The position numbers and the translations under genes were made by a program. From assembly GCA_964017065.1 (NCBI GenBank), contig OZ024783.1:9003367-9067366 (forward strand): 64,000 nt of DNA, given 5' to 3'. Positions within the stretch are counted from its first letter, which is position 1; the number at the start of each line of letters is the position of its first letter. The notes under the pieces were generated by a model, which was not told the DNA's origin, made no database searches, and saw nothing but the letters and a program-made list of their open reading frames with translations. The DNA comes from Haliclona indistincta. Taxonomy: Eukaryota > Porifera > Demospongiae > Haplosclerida > Chalinidae. This document shows positions 1 to 10,207 of this stretch, in pieces.

Positions 1-491
1 ACAATCAGTATCAGTACAGGACAGCTGGTCCTCTGGAGCTGTTCTGGAGCAGAGTAGCCATCTCCTGCTAGATGGTATCCAAACAGACACAGGAGGAGTG
101 GTAGGATGCGTAAGAATGTCTCGGTGTCCTCCACCTCTTCATTGGTGAATGGTCCTCCATACTTGTTTTTGCCTAGGTCAATACGGCGTGGAATATCCTC
201 CTCCCAGTAGGTGAAGGCACTACGATGCTCAGGGACCTTGTGCTTCCAGGAGTACTTTAGCACCTTGTAGATATTCTTGAAAGGATTAAGACCTGCTTTG
301 TGAGTGTACAAGTGCTTCTTCTTCGCACATACCATAATCAGTGTTGCTGTGAGAAAAACAGTTGCTACCATAGACACTAGAATAGTAACTGACTTGTCCA
401 AATGTTTAAAATTAGCTCGACTAATAGAACCATTTGTGATAACTTCAATGTCCCTTGAGATTGCAATTCCACTGCCTAAAACATAGAACAA

Positions 492-1739
492 AAGAAATTA
501 AAAAGATTTCTATCGAAATCAAAAGTATGTAGGGTTGTGAAATCTACCACTGGTCCACAATGTAAACTAACAAGGAACAAGCATGGAATGGTAACACGAT
601 TGACTTGCTAACAGACCATAGATCCCTACATCAGTGGCTGTACATAAGATCAATATTTTGTCACAAGCTGAATGCACGTTAGGTGTCAGTCAACAGCAAT
701 TAGCTGAACTAGCTATAACCAACCACAGCAGCCACTGATGTAGGGATCTATGGTCTGTTAGCAAGTCAATCGTGTTACCATTCCATGCTTGTTCCTTGTT
801 AGTTTACATTGTGGACCAGTGGTAGATTTCACAACCCTACATCCTTTTGATTTCGATAGAAATCTTTTTAATTTCTTGTTTGTGTCCTTTTTTCTTTTTC
901 AGCGAAGTGCAGTTCAATGTCATGCACGTACTGAGCTGTCTTTGTTTCCACCATTGATTTAGTTTTCCTGTTGTTGGTGGCTTTTCTTTATTATTATTAA
1001 GAATTTTAAACTTGTAGCTAATAATAATTGTTATGCTGTATATATCAGCTCGTCTACACATGCATGCATGCAGTGGATACGAGCCCCGCCCACAATTGTT
1101 TGTAGACATGTACGGCGGTCGTAATTATCTGGCAAGCGCAGAATGGTGATCCTATACGAGCTTACCGTTCTTCGAAGACTCCAGACAAATACATGTACAT
1201 GTATGTGTTCTCCGTGATCCATAAGGCGCGCGGCGATGCTCAAGCTAGTGTTTGGTCACGTGCGCTAACCACTGCTTGGTCACGTGCGTATTGCGCAATC
1301 ACATCAATGGCGTCTAATACTTAGCTGACAATGGATCACGATCGAGAAATCGCGGAATTTATATCGACGTTTCGCTAAAAACTAAGTTCAAAAGGCACCT
1401 GCCAGGAGAATTTCATGACTGTTCATGAGTGTTTTGGTCTCGGCATTGCTCGCGTAAAGGCGCTAGGCGCGCTGAAGAAAGAAAGAAAGAAGAAGAAAAC
1501 GAAGATGACGAAACTGGATTTTCACCGTTTCCAGGTTCGTCACTTTAGTAACAACTTCGAGCAATCTCCTTGCTACTGTAAGATGGGGCAACGCCAGAGA
1601 GCAGATTTAAGTGTCTTTTGACGTATACAATTCATGACCAGGCGAAATATCAACGTTTGAACGCTAATACATTGTATGTAGCCGCCATCTTGTTTTCTCG
1701 TTCAACCCTACATAGGGAGGCACTACCGTGCCTCCCTAA
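492..1739 (+). mobile_element. Foldback-headed Helitron-like element, family 1 copy 1
   Basis: A 1.25-kb non-coding element. The 5' end is a foldback: arms of about 145 bp (492-636 and about 732-886) around a loop of about 95 bp, each arm beginning with a small GATTTC-TATC-GAAATC hairpin followed by TGTAGGGTTG. The middle is unique sequence with a GAA/GAAA-rich tract (1473-1505). The 3' end has the same heptamer inverted (CAACCCTACATA), then a hairpin with 9-bp stem GGGAGGCAC and 4-nt loop (1715-1736), then the terminus CTAA. Compared with the transporter paralogue, no target bases are duplicated. No transposase is encoded, so it would depend on a partner in trans. Confidence 0.75.
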
Positions 1740-1879
1740 AACTAAACTGCCAACATTCTGAGCCCAGTAGTACCAGTGGATGAAAGCAATCAGTTTTGGT
1801 GTGGGCGCCTCTAGTAACTGATCCAGTCCAAACTGAATTGTGTTAGCTTGAAACAATCCCAGTCCAATATTATAGCTTA

Positions 1880-3116
1880 TTAGGGAGACACGGTAGTGTC
1901 TCCCTATGTAGGGTTGAACTAGAAAACAAGATGGCGGCTACATACAATGTATTAGCGTTCAAACGCTGATATTTCGCCTGGTGATGAATTTTATACGTCC
2001 AAAGACACTTAAATCTGCTATCTGGCGTTGCCCCATCTTACAGTAGCAAGGAGATTGCTCGAGATTGTTACTAAAGTGACGAACCTGGAAACGGTGAAAA
2101 TTGAGTTTCGTCATCTTCGTTTTCTTCTTTCTTCTTCTTCTTCTTTCTTTCTTCCACTCGCCTAGCACCTTTACGTGAGCAGTGCCGAGACCAAAACACC
2201 CACGAACAGTCGTGAAATTCTCCTGGCATGTGCCTTTTGAACTTAGTTTTTAGCGAAATGGCGATATAAATTCCGCGATTTCTCGATTGTGATCCATTGT
2301 CAGCTAAGTGTTAGACTCCATTAATAATTATAGTAATTGCGCAATACGCATGTGACCAAGCTGTGGTTAGCGCACGTGACCAAGCACAAGCTTGGGTATC
2401 ACCACGCCGTATAGATCACGGAGAACACATATTTGTCTGGAGTCTTCGAAGAACGGTAAGCTAGCAAGCGCAGAATCACCATTCTGTCTTGCCAGATAAT
2501 TATAACCGCCGTAAACAAGTGTGGGCGGGGCTCGTATGCACTGTATTCATGCATGCGTAGGCGAGCTGATATCTACAGCATAAGAATTATTTAGCTACAA
2601 GTTTAAAATTGTAAATAATAAAGAAAAGCCATCAACAGCAGGAAAACCAAACCAATGATGGAAACAAAGATGGCACAGTAATTACATGATATTGAACTAT
2701 ACTTCACTGAAAAAGAAAAAAGGACACAAACAAGAAAATTAAAAAGATTTCTATCGAAATCAAAAGGATGTAGGGTTGTGAAATCTACCACTGGTCAACA
2801 ATGTAAACTAACAAGGAACAAGCATGGAATGGTAACACGATTGACTTGCTAACAGACCATAGATCCCTACATCAGTGGCTGCTGTAGTTGACTATAGCTA
2901 GTTCAGCTTAGCTTGTTGCTGTTGACTGACACCTGACGTGCATTCAGCTTGTGACAGCTTATGTACAGCCACTGATGTAGGGATCTATGGTCTGTTAGCA
3001 AGTCAATCGTGTTACCATTCCATGCTTGTTCCTTGTTAGTTTACATTGTTGACCAGTGTTAGATTTCACAACCCTACATCCTTTTGATTTCGATAGAAAT
3101 CTTTTTAATTTTCTTG
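1880..3116 (-). mobile_element. Foldback-headed Helitron-like element, family 1 copy 2
   Basis: This is the same element as at 492-1739 in opposite orientation: its hairpin terminus lies at 1880-1905 and its foldback at about 2733-3116. Removing it joins flanking A to flanking T and restores an open reading frame through the transporter segment, so it inserted between A and T without target duplication. The 3' hairpin stem differs by a compensated change (GGGAGACAC with GTGTCTCCC), which preserves base pairing. Confidence 0.75.
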
Positions 3117-3483
3117 TGAATAATATGATCCATATCACAATCGTTTGCTTATGATGAAAGACTTTTAACTTCTAAATACTCAATGCTGTGAGGTCAATTC
3201 CACCATAAATTATGAATACACCTACTGTGACACTGAGTATACCAAAGGACCATTTCATGCTACCATACCTGGTCAGGTAGACATCGGTCAGGTGACCCAA
3301 GAGTGGATAAAATAAGAACAGTACTCCTTGTCCAGCTAGTAGGTACAGACTACTTCTTATATCTGCCAAAAGAAGCGTATATTTCTTCTGAGAAAAATTA
3401 ATGGATTCCACAACCAGACAACAGACAATGACTAGCAGAGAACCACGTAGCTTCATGTTGAACTGCTTGTAGACGGCATACAA

Positions 3484-4558
3484 GGTCAGTAAACATGTTG
3501 TGAGAAGAGATGATTTTACCGAAGGAGACTAGTGTAATCATAAACTATTGTTTCCACAATCCGTTTGTGGAAAGAAGCACACATCCCACTTGGAAGCCAA
3601 CTATTAAAACCATTTATGACTGGTCAACAATAGCATGGTCATGTCACATTAGACCACAGCTAAAGAGTTTGATTAGGGTGTCTAAATATTGTAGTGACCG
3701 TGCGAAATCTCGTGGTGTACGCTGTAAAGTTCATAGCAAACTTTTAATTAACTACGTACTTAATAACCACAAAACATGGTGTCTTATAAAAATTAATGCA
3801 CAATTATACAGCTGTCGTTCAACAAAGCACTTCCCTTCACCTCTGGCGACTTCTCTGGGCTCTCTACTACTTCGAATAAACTGTAGTCTAAACAGGCCAG
3901 ACGACAAACCGTCGGATTTAGAACACCTTGGAAACCGAATAGACGCCCTTGGGCTTTTCACGTCGGGTATCGTTTTCCTTAGTTGTTATCGAACCTATAA
4001 TATCAAATGAAGCAAGGAAGCCCATTGTGTAAACACCTCTCAAATAAAAGACACAAGCTTTAATGCGTAAATTAAATTATTGAATGTCTGATCTAAAACA
4101 GATACTCACTCATTAAATTGGTACACTATAATTTAAAAAGTATTGGGCATAAATAGGGTTATGTACATGTTTGATACTGTGTTCAAGGCACACAGAGATA
4201 TGTTTTCAAAAGTAACATGAAACCGAAAACCCAATTTATGTAAGGTAGTCTAATATAAACAAAAGACAAATTTATAAACTACTCTCATCATAGAGTTTGG
4301 TTCAAATGTTCTTAAATGGGATTTTTATGTGCTTTTTTAAATGCAAACATTCAAAGATCACTATATACACACTGGCTTCTGTTTACTGCAAGATTGTTCA
4401 AACTAAAAAATAGATGAGACACTTAGTGTCATTAGCCATGATAATCACAATGCATGGATACAGCTTAACAATACACATTTACTAAACATGACCACAACGA
4501 CTGCATAATATTCTTGCGCTCAATCCTTATTATTGTGTGCAAGATAACTATAAATACT
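3484..4558. other. Intergenic, no supported gene
   Basis: This stretch lies between the disrupted transporter copy and the 3' end of the intact one. A 166-codon plus-strand frame (3510-4010) has no recognisable domain, low-complexity composition or paralogue in the window, and I do not call it. The rest (4010-4558) is AT-rich and probably holds the 3' UTR of the minus-strand gene. Confidence 0.4.
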
Positions 4559-6346
4559 CTAAGAACGATCTGATGAAGAAAGTGCAACAGTGCTGTTTGA
4601 AAATAGGTTTCGATTTATTGCTTCACGTTCTTGCTCATACTCCTCCTCCTGGTCTAACCACCTCTCGTGAACATCTTCAATCATTCCCTGCACATTGACT
4701 ATCTCGTCTCGCTGTCGGTAGCGGTAGCATCTGGACACACACGAGAACAGCACCAGAGACACCAGGATCAGAAACCCCTTCACTCCTTCATAGATCAGCC
4801 AGGACCTCCTCTCAATGATGAGATTGTCTAGAATACCAACTGCTAAGTACCTGATGCTGAAGGTGGCATACCACATACCAATGAGCAGCCCCTGGGTAGT
4901 GCGAGGAGCCTGGGCACAGATGAACTCAAACACTGTCATAGACACAAGCAGAGAAGAGAGACCATTGAGGAGCTGAGGAATGATAAGCCACAGGTAGGTG
5001 TTGTCAACTGGGTCATTATACTGCTGACAGTGCCTATTTTGAAAACTATAATTGTAGTCACAACCCATGCGAATTATTAGACACATTCGAGTTGTGGTAT
5101 GTACTGCTGAAGATGGAAAGGCACTGTGATGTTGCTGCCAGTATGTGGTGTCATGGTTAACAACCACTATGATATACAAGACTACTTGAAGTAGTGAGAG
5201 GTACAGACCGATCCACATTTTTGTCAGCATTCGAACGTTCTTCAGTCTTGGAATCACTTTCACAATCACCAGTCGATACAGTGGTATACCAACCACTGCA
5301 ACAAGAGTGCTCAAATGAAATGGGTTTATTATTATCAGTAGCAGTACTGGCAGTGAAGGACAGCTGGTCCTCTGGAGCTGTTCTGGAGCAGAGTAGCCAT
5401 CTCCTGCTAGATGGTATCCAAACAGACACAGGAGGAGTGGTAGAATGCGTAGAAATGTCTTGGTGTCCTCCACCTCCTCATTGGTGAATGGTCCTCCATA
5501 CTTGTTCTTCCCCAGGTCAATACGGTGTGGAATATCCTCCTCCCAGTAGGTGAAGGCACTACGATGCTCAGGGACCTTGTGCTTCCAAGAGTACTTGAGC
5601 ACTTTGTAGATATTCTTGAATGGATTGAGACCTGCTTTCTGTATGTACAAGTGCTTCTTTGCAGTGTAAAACCTGATCAAAATTGCTGCTAGAATAATGA
5701 TTGCTGTGATGAGCAATGGCATAAATATAAATGTTGTACATAAATCTTTGGAAATTGATCTACTTTTAGTAGCATTAGCAATCAAATCTATTTCTTCTGT
5801 AAGAATAAAATCACTAATTGTAGCATAGAACATTATCAGTCTGCCAACATTCTGAGCCCAGTAGTACCAGTGGATGAAAGAAATCAGTTTTGGTGTGGGA
5901 GCCTCTAGTAACTGATCCAGTCCAAACTGAATGGCATTAGCTTGAAACAATCCTAGTCCAATGGCAAAGACTATATATATTGTAATCCACACAAACCCTG
6001 TTTGTTTGTGATGAAAGATTACTATTTTCCATATATTTGATGCTGCTAGATCGATTCCAATATAAACACTGATAACACATAAAGCAAAAATGAGTATACC
6101 AAAGGACCATTTCAGGCTACGATACCTGGTCAGGTGGACTTCTGTCAGATGACCCACGAGTGGATACAGCAGGAACGATAATCCTTGAGTAGCAAGAGCT
6201 ACCACTCTGACATTTAAATGCATTCCCAAGATCTCATAATCTTTTTGAGGCAAATTACAAAACTCCACCACCAGACAACAGACGATCACTAGTAGAGAAC
6301 CACGTAGCTTCATATTGATCTGAAACTGTATCATCTTCGTATCCAA
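4559..6346 (-). CDS. POT/SLC15-like (MFS) transporter, intact
   Basis: A 595-residue single-exon reading frame with about 10-12 hydrophobic segments. Sequence resembling the proton-coupled oligopeptide transporter (PTR2/SLC15) branch of the major facilitator superfamily is visible: an N-terminal helix pair, GLGLFQANAIQFGLDQL around residue 130, IHWYYWAQNVG around 160, a cytosolic stretch with GPFTNEEVEDTKTFLRILP around 290, and FEFICAQAPRTTQGLLIGMW around 490, which matches the conserved C-terminal POT helix region. It would sit in the plasma membrane or an endomembrane and move peptides or related solutes with protons; the substrate cannot be read from sequence. A hydrophilic C-tail is rich in Glu, Arg and Ser. 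The start is the first Met; a second Met at residue 12 begins the segment shared with the disrupted copy and is an alternative start. Two broken paralogues flank it on the same strand. Confidence 0.85.
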   Translation of the reverse strand: MDTKMIQFQINMKLRGSLLVIVCCLVVEFCNLPQKDYEILGMHLNVRVVALATQGLSFLLYPLVGHLTEVHLTRYRSLKWSFGILIFALCVISVYIGIDLAASNIWKIVIFHHKQTGFVWITIYIVFAIGLGLFQANAIQFGLDQLLEAPTPKLISFIHWYYWAQNVGRLIMFYATISDFILTEEIDLIANATKSRSISKDLCTTFIFMPLLITAIIILAAILIRFYTAKKHLYIQKAGLNPFKNIYKVLKYSWKHKVPEHRSAFTYWEEDIPHRIDLGKNKYGGPFTNEEVEDTKTFLRILPLLLCLFGYHLAGDGYSAPEQLQRTSCPSLPVLLLIIINPFHLSTLVAVVGIPLYRLVIVKVIPRLKNVRMLTKMWIGLYLSLLQVVLYIIVVVNHDTTYWQQHHSAFPSSAVHTTTRMCLIIRMGCDYNYSFQNRHCQQYNDPVDNTYLWLIIPQLLNGLSSLLVSMTVFEFICAQAPRTTQGLLIGMWYATFSIRYLAVGILDNLIIERRSWLIYEGVKGFLILVSLVLFSCVSRCYRYRQRDEIVNVQGMIEDVHERWLDQEEEYEQEREAINRNLFSNSTVALSSSDRS

Positions 6347-6685
6347 TGAGTAAGAAACGGTATGTTGTTATTATAGTCCAATAACTGAAACTAAAAGAAC
6401 AGTCTTAGTAACAATGTTGACTTTATATTCTCTTAATCAGATTGTCAAACTTCTACAATAACAGTCATTTCTGCCTCACAACAAGATAGGAGCACTAATA
6501 TTAAAGAACCACACAGCTTCTTGGTGAAAGATCTTTAGCATGCAATGAGCTTCAACAGTATGCTAATATGTTATGAGTACTGGATAATGGAGATGGTGAC
6601 TAGACTATTCAAATAGTTTATGCATGTACAAGATGATGAAAACAAACAGTTCAATTTAACAATTTACAATGTAAACAGTGACTTT
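6347..6685. other. Upstream region of the intact transporter
   Basis: AT-rich sequence, 5' of the minus-strand transporter at 4559-6346. It presumably carries its promoter and 5' UTR. Part of 6480-6530 resembles transporter coding sequence on the minus strand (a stretch like the KLRGSLLV region), another duplicated remnant. No clear TATA box or other motif can be assigned. Confidence 0.35.
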
Positions 6686-6990
6686 CAAACTGCCAACATT
6701 CTGAGCCCAGTAGTACCAGTGGATGAAAGCAATCAGTTTTGGTGTGGGAGCCTCTAGTAACTGATCCAGTCCAAACTGAATGGTGTTAGCTTGAAACAAT
6801 CCTAGTCCAATAAAATATACTACGATTACCATTATTGGTACTGCTTGCTTATGATGAATAATTATAACTTCAATATATTGGATGCTATAAGATCGATTCC
6901 ACTGTAGACAACGCTATAGCACTGGGCGTAATAATGAGTTTACCAAATGACCATAATGACCTGGAACTCAACACAAGAACTTTACAAATT
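6686..6990 (-). pseudogene. Fragment of a third POT/SLC15-like copy
   Basis: The minus strand of 6686-6815 matches the intact gene's exon segment encoding the FQAN to HWYYWAQNVG stretch almost base for base. The next 170 bases match its upstream part more weakly (TM segment and a diverged Trp-Ser-Phe-Gly region). No longer frame is open, and neither the N- nor the C-terminal part of the gene is nearby. It is a relic of tandem duplication. Confidence 0.75.
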
Positions 6991-7189
6991 ATTTGAGATA
7001 AAACTTCCTGGCCTAGTGCACGAAAGGAATTACATTCAATCAACAGCTATAGTACTAGACAAAAAACTTATGTAATCTTTTTGCATTATGTTGCCCACTG
7101 TTGTACACATACATGAATGAGCTACACAAGAAGTGGGATTCCTCTATCAGAGCATCAAAGCTCGAGAGCACCGCCATGAACAGTTGTTT

Positions 7190-8735
7190 TGACCAATTAA
7201 GGTTTGTATGCATTTAATTTAGGAGAGGATAACTCAACTGTTTAGGTTAATTTACTTATTTAAAAATGATGTTCTCAAAAACTAAGTTATGGGTTTTTGC
7301 AGGATTCACCTCCTTAATACTTGCAGTATTTGCAACACTTGATTCCAGCTACCCTGCAGTGACATATCCATTCTTGTGGGCACATTTACCACATGTACAA
7401 GGATCCGGAAGGTCTTCAGGCTGGGGGGGTAACAATACCAGGAACCATTAAATTTTCTTTGTGAAACCATACAACTCAGCGTTCATTTCTAAACCATCTT
7501 AAAGTGGGGGCTTGTATCCACAGCTGTTGTTGATAATAATTATGCCCTTTGAATATGCTTTCTTGCTTTGGCTGAAGTGCAGGGAATTTTCTCAAAGTCC
7601 ATTTTGAGGGAATTGCTATTAACAGCAGCAAGACACAAGTCATCAAATGTTTCCAAGTCTTTTGTTGGCTTGAGACACCTTACTAGATAATTTCTGCTGC
7701 CTGTTTCATGCTCTCTGTCAACTCTGAGTTGTTAAAGACTTAAAATTCTGTATCAGTGTTAAATTGTTGTGGATTGCTTTCATTGCTGCATGCTTCGTTG
7801 AAATCTTGCTAGTTGTATCACATCCAGTCAGAGCATGGAGTGCAGGGAGACACCTTGCAAGCTTGTCCCCAGTGCTGTAGTAAGGTGTCTCAAGCCAACA
7901 AAAGACTTGGAAACATTTGATGACTTGTGTCTTGCTGCTTTTAATAGTAATTCCCTCAAATGGACTTTGAGAAAATTCCCTGCACGTCAGCCAATGCAAG
8001 AAAGCATATTCAAAGGGCATATTATCAACAACAGCTGTGGATATAAGCCCACTTAAAGATGGTTTAGAAATGAACACTGAGTTGTATGGTTTTACAAAGA
8101 AAATTTAATGGTTCCTGGTATTGTTACCTCCAAGCCTGAAGACCTTCCTGATCCTTGTACATGTGGTAAATGTGCCCACAAGAATGGATATGTCGCTGCA
8201 GGGTAGCTGGAATCAAGTGTTGCAAATACTGCAAGTGTAAAGGAGGTGAATCCTGCAAAAACCCATAACTTATTTTTTTGTGAACATCAATTTTAAATAC
8301 TGCCCAAGTTTATATTTAAGTGACTCCCCAAGTTATTAAATTGTCTCTTTTGTTGGTAATACCATGTACTTGTACTGTTTTCAAACCAACAGAATCTTAT
8401 TAAACTCTTTAAAAGAAATGTTAATGCATTTTTGAAAAAGCTGTAGCCGTTTTTTTTGCAGTAAATATTGGTTTTGGCACACATCCCAATACATTACTCA
8501 AGGTCATATTACCTTAGAACAGTTGCTAGAAAGTAGGTTATTAATGGTTAAGAAGATAGAGCAATTATTGTTAGTGACACTGGTGATAAAAGGGCGTGGT
8601 CATTTTCAGGTATTTCACAGCGGATAGACAATTTGGCACATATCGCATCTTATTCCTTGGGGTCAAATTACCCTCAAAACAGTTGAGTTATCCTCTCCTA
8701 TATTAAATGCATACAAATCTTAGTCAGGGCTTCTA
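7190..8735. repeat. Long inverted repeat P1a, with captured gene fragment
   Basis: Two arms of about 490 bp (7190-7690 and about 7870-8735) are inverted around a spacer of about 180 bp; the left arm lacks roughly 400 bp that the right arm retains (about 8290-8680). Both arms carry the same protein-like fragment. On the minus strand it reads through CLPALHALTGCDTTSKI (frame 7718-8077), a motif I recognise from uncharacterised cnidarian and sponge proteins that are often element-associated. The fragment is broken, so it is not called as a gene. A close copy lies at 26003-27272. Confidence 0.8.
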
Positions 8736-8809
8736 CTATATTTATGATGTCTAGAGTAGATTGAGTCAATTATGATATATGCATCATTAAGGTTTACTGG
8801 GCTTACAGG

Positions 8810-9868
8810 GTTAACGATGTAGATGAGGGGGTCAACGAGTGGTTTACCAATGCAATTACACTGTGGTCAGGACCTTGTTGCAGCAATAAACAACAAACAT
8901 GCAAAGATGTACCAGGCTATTTTAGTAAGTGCTGAGGCAGACAAACTAAAAATACGATAGAGATAGCCAATGTTTTGGCAGCAAGTATTTTGTGGAGCCA
9001 AGTTTTGCTACCAATCAATGCTTCACTGGAGCTAGAAAATAAACTGGTAGCATAAAAATCTTTTTAACAAGCTAACATTAATGCTCAAGTATAAAAATCT
9101 GCCTGTTTAGAAGATAAAGCTCTGCCAGCTAATAATGCTATTGTATGCACTCTGCAATGAACTTCAAGTTGCGACAGTAACTCACAGTCATTGTTTAGTT
9201 GTGATGGTACATGTGTCTTTTATAACAGTTTGGTTACATGGTTTGAGATTGCTAGTGCAGCCTACGGTTAGTGTATTAACAGAAATTAAGATAAGTGATT
9301 GCTATTTATTTTTTGAAATGATCTGGTATTCTTTTTTTTCTGATGGAAGCATACGTACAGAAAATGCACATCGTGGTATAGTATGCAGAGAACACTAGCA
9401 ATCCCAGATCACAGCAACCAAACTGTTGTATACACACACATGTACCATCACTAGCATCTGAACTAAAACAATGACTGTGAGTTACTGTCGCGACATGAAG
9501 TTCATTGCAGAGTGCATACAATAGCTGAAGTTACATTATTAGCTGGCAGAGCTTTATCTTCTAAACAGGCAGATTTTTATTCATGAGCATTAAAGTTGGC
9601 TTGTTAAACAGATTTTTATGCTACCAGTTTATTTTCTAGCTCCAGTGAAGCGAAATACAGCATTGATCGGTAGCAAAACTTGGCTCCACAAAATACTTGT
9701 TGCCAAGCATTGGCTATTTCTATTGTATTTTAGTTTGTCTGCCTCAGCACTTACTGAAATAGCCTGGTATCATCTTTGCATGTTTGTTGTTTATTGCTGC
9801 AACAAGGTCCTGACCACAGTGTAATTGCATTGGTAAACCACTCGTTGACCCCCATCTACATCATTAAC
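8810..9868. repeat. Long inverted repeat P2a
   Basis: Arms of about 450-470 bp (8810-9258 and 9396-9868) are inverted around a loop of about 137 bp. For example GGTCAGGACCTTGTTGCAGC near 8870 reappears inverted near 9800. The arms differ by scattered substitutions and small indels, so the repeat is not new. It begins 75 bp after the previous palindrome and ends 340 bp before the start codon of the beta-helix gene. A copy with a deleted right arm is at 27653-28425. Confidence 0.85.
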
Positions 9869-10207
9869 TGATGCGCCCACTTAACTGGGAGTATACATGC
9901 ATTTTTAGCTTGCTGTAACTCTGGGACTGTTTGAGAGCTAGCTTGCAAATTTTTATATATAATCTATGAAGTAGTATCTATTGAAAAATGCTATAAAATG
10001 GAACATGAAAAATTCACATTCCATTTGGCTACTACATAGTTGTACACAACTTCCTTTCAGTGCCATCTGTTACCCATCAATGGATGACTTTGTTGTTTTT
10101 GTAGCATACTTAATTTAGCCGCATTCTACTACATTAAATAAAGCCTGACTCTCAGCCTTAAACTCAGACAATCGCTTGTATAACTAACTGAGCAGCATCA
10201 CCAGCTG
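9869..10207 (+). promoter_or_regulatory. Upstream region shared by beta-helix gene copies
   Basis: This stretch is well conserved with 28426-28780 upstream of the second gene copy, and parts (TTGTACACAACTTCCTTTCA and GTGCCATCTGTTACCCATCA) recur two or three times upstream of the third copy at about 43280-43340 and 44090-44230. Conservation and position suggest promoter and 5' UTR; no individual element is identified. Confidence 0.45.

Larger units (their letters stand above)
1..3483 (-). pseudogene. POT/SLC15-like transporter copy, disrupted by two foldback-headed elements
   Basis: Three minus-strand segments (3117-3483, 1740-1879 and 1-491) align in order with the intact transporter at 4559-6346. 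The first holds the N-terminus with the shared MKLRGSLLVIVCCLVVE start, the second the GLGLFQAN-type helix and the IHWYYWAQNVG motif, and the third the loop with KYGGPFTNEEVED. Two mobile elements (492-1739 and 1880-3116) separate them. An in-frame TAG at 3172-3174 stands where the intact copy has a Trp codon, so the copy is inactive even without the insertions. The gene continues beyond the left window edge. The alignment is seen directly; loss of function is inferred. Confidence 0.85.

Noticed and set aside
837..2168. Short frames inside family 1 elements
   Set aside because: They cross foldback arms and simple GAA tracts and are not conserved between the three copies.
3510..4010. 166-codon plus-strand frame
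   Set aside because: No domain, no paralogue, no supporting start context; likely chance.
5157..5487. Frames antisense to or shifted within the transporter
   Set aside because: Fully inside the well-supported minus-strand gene.
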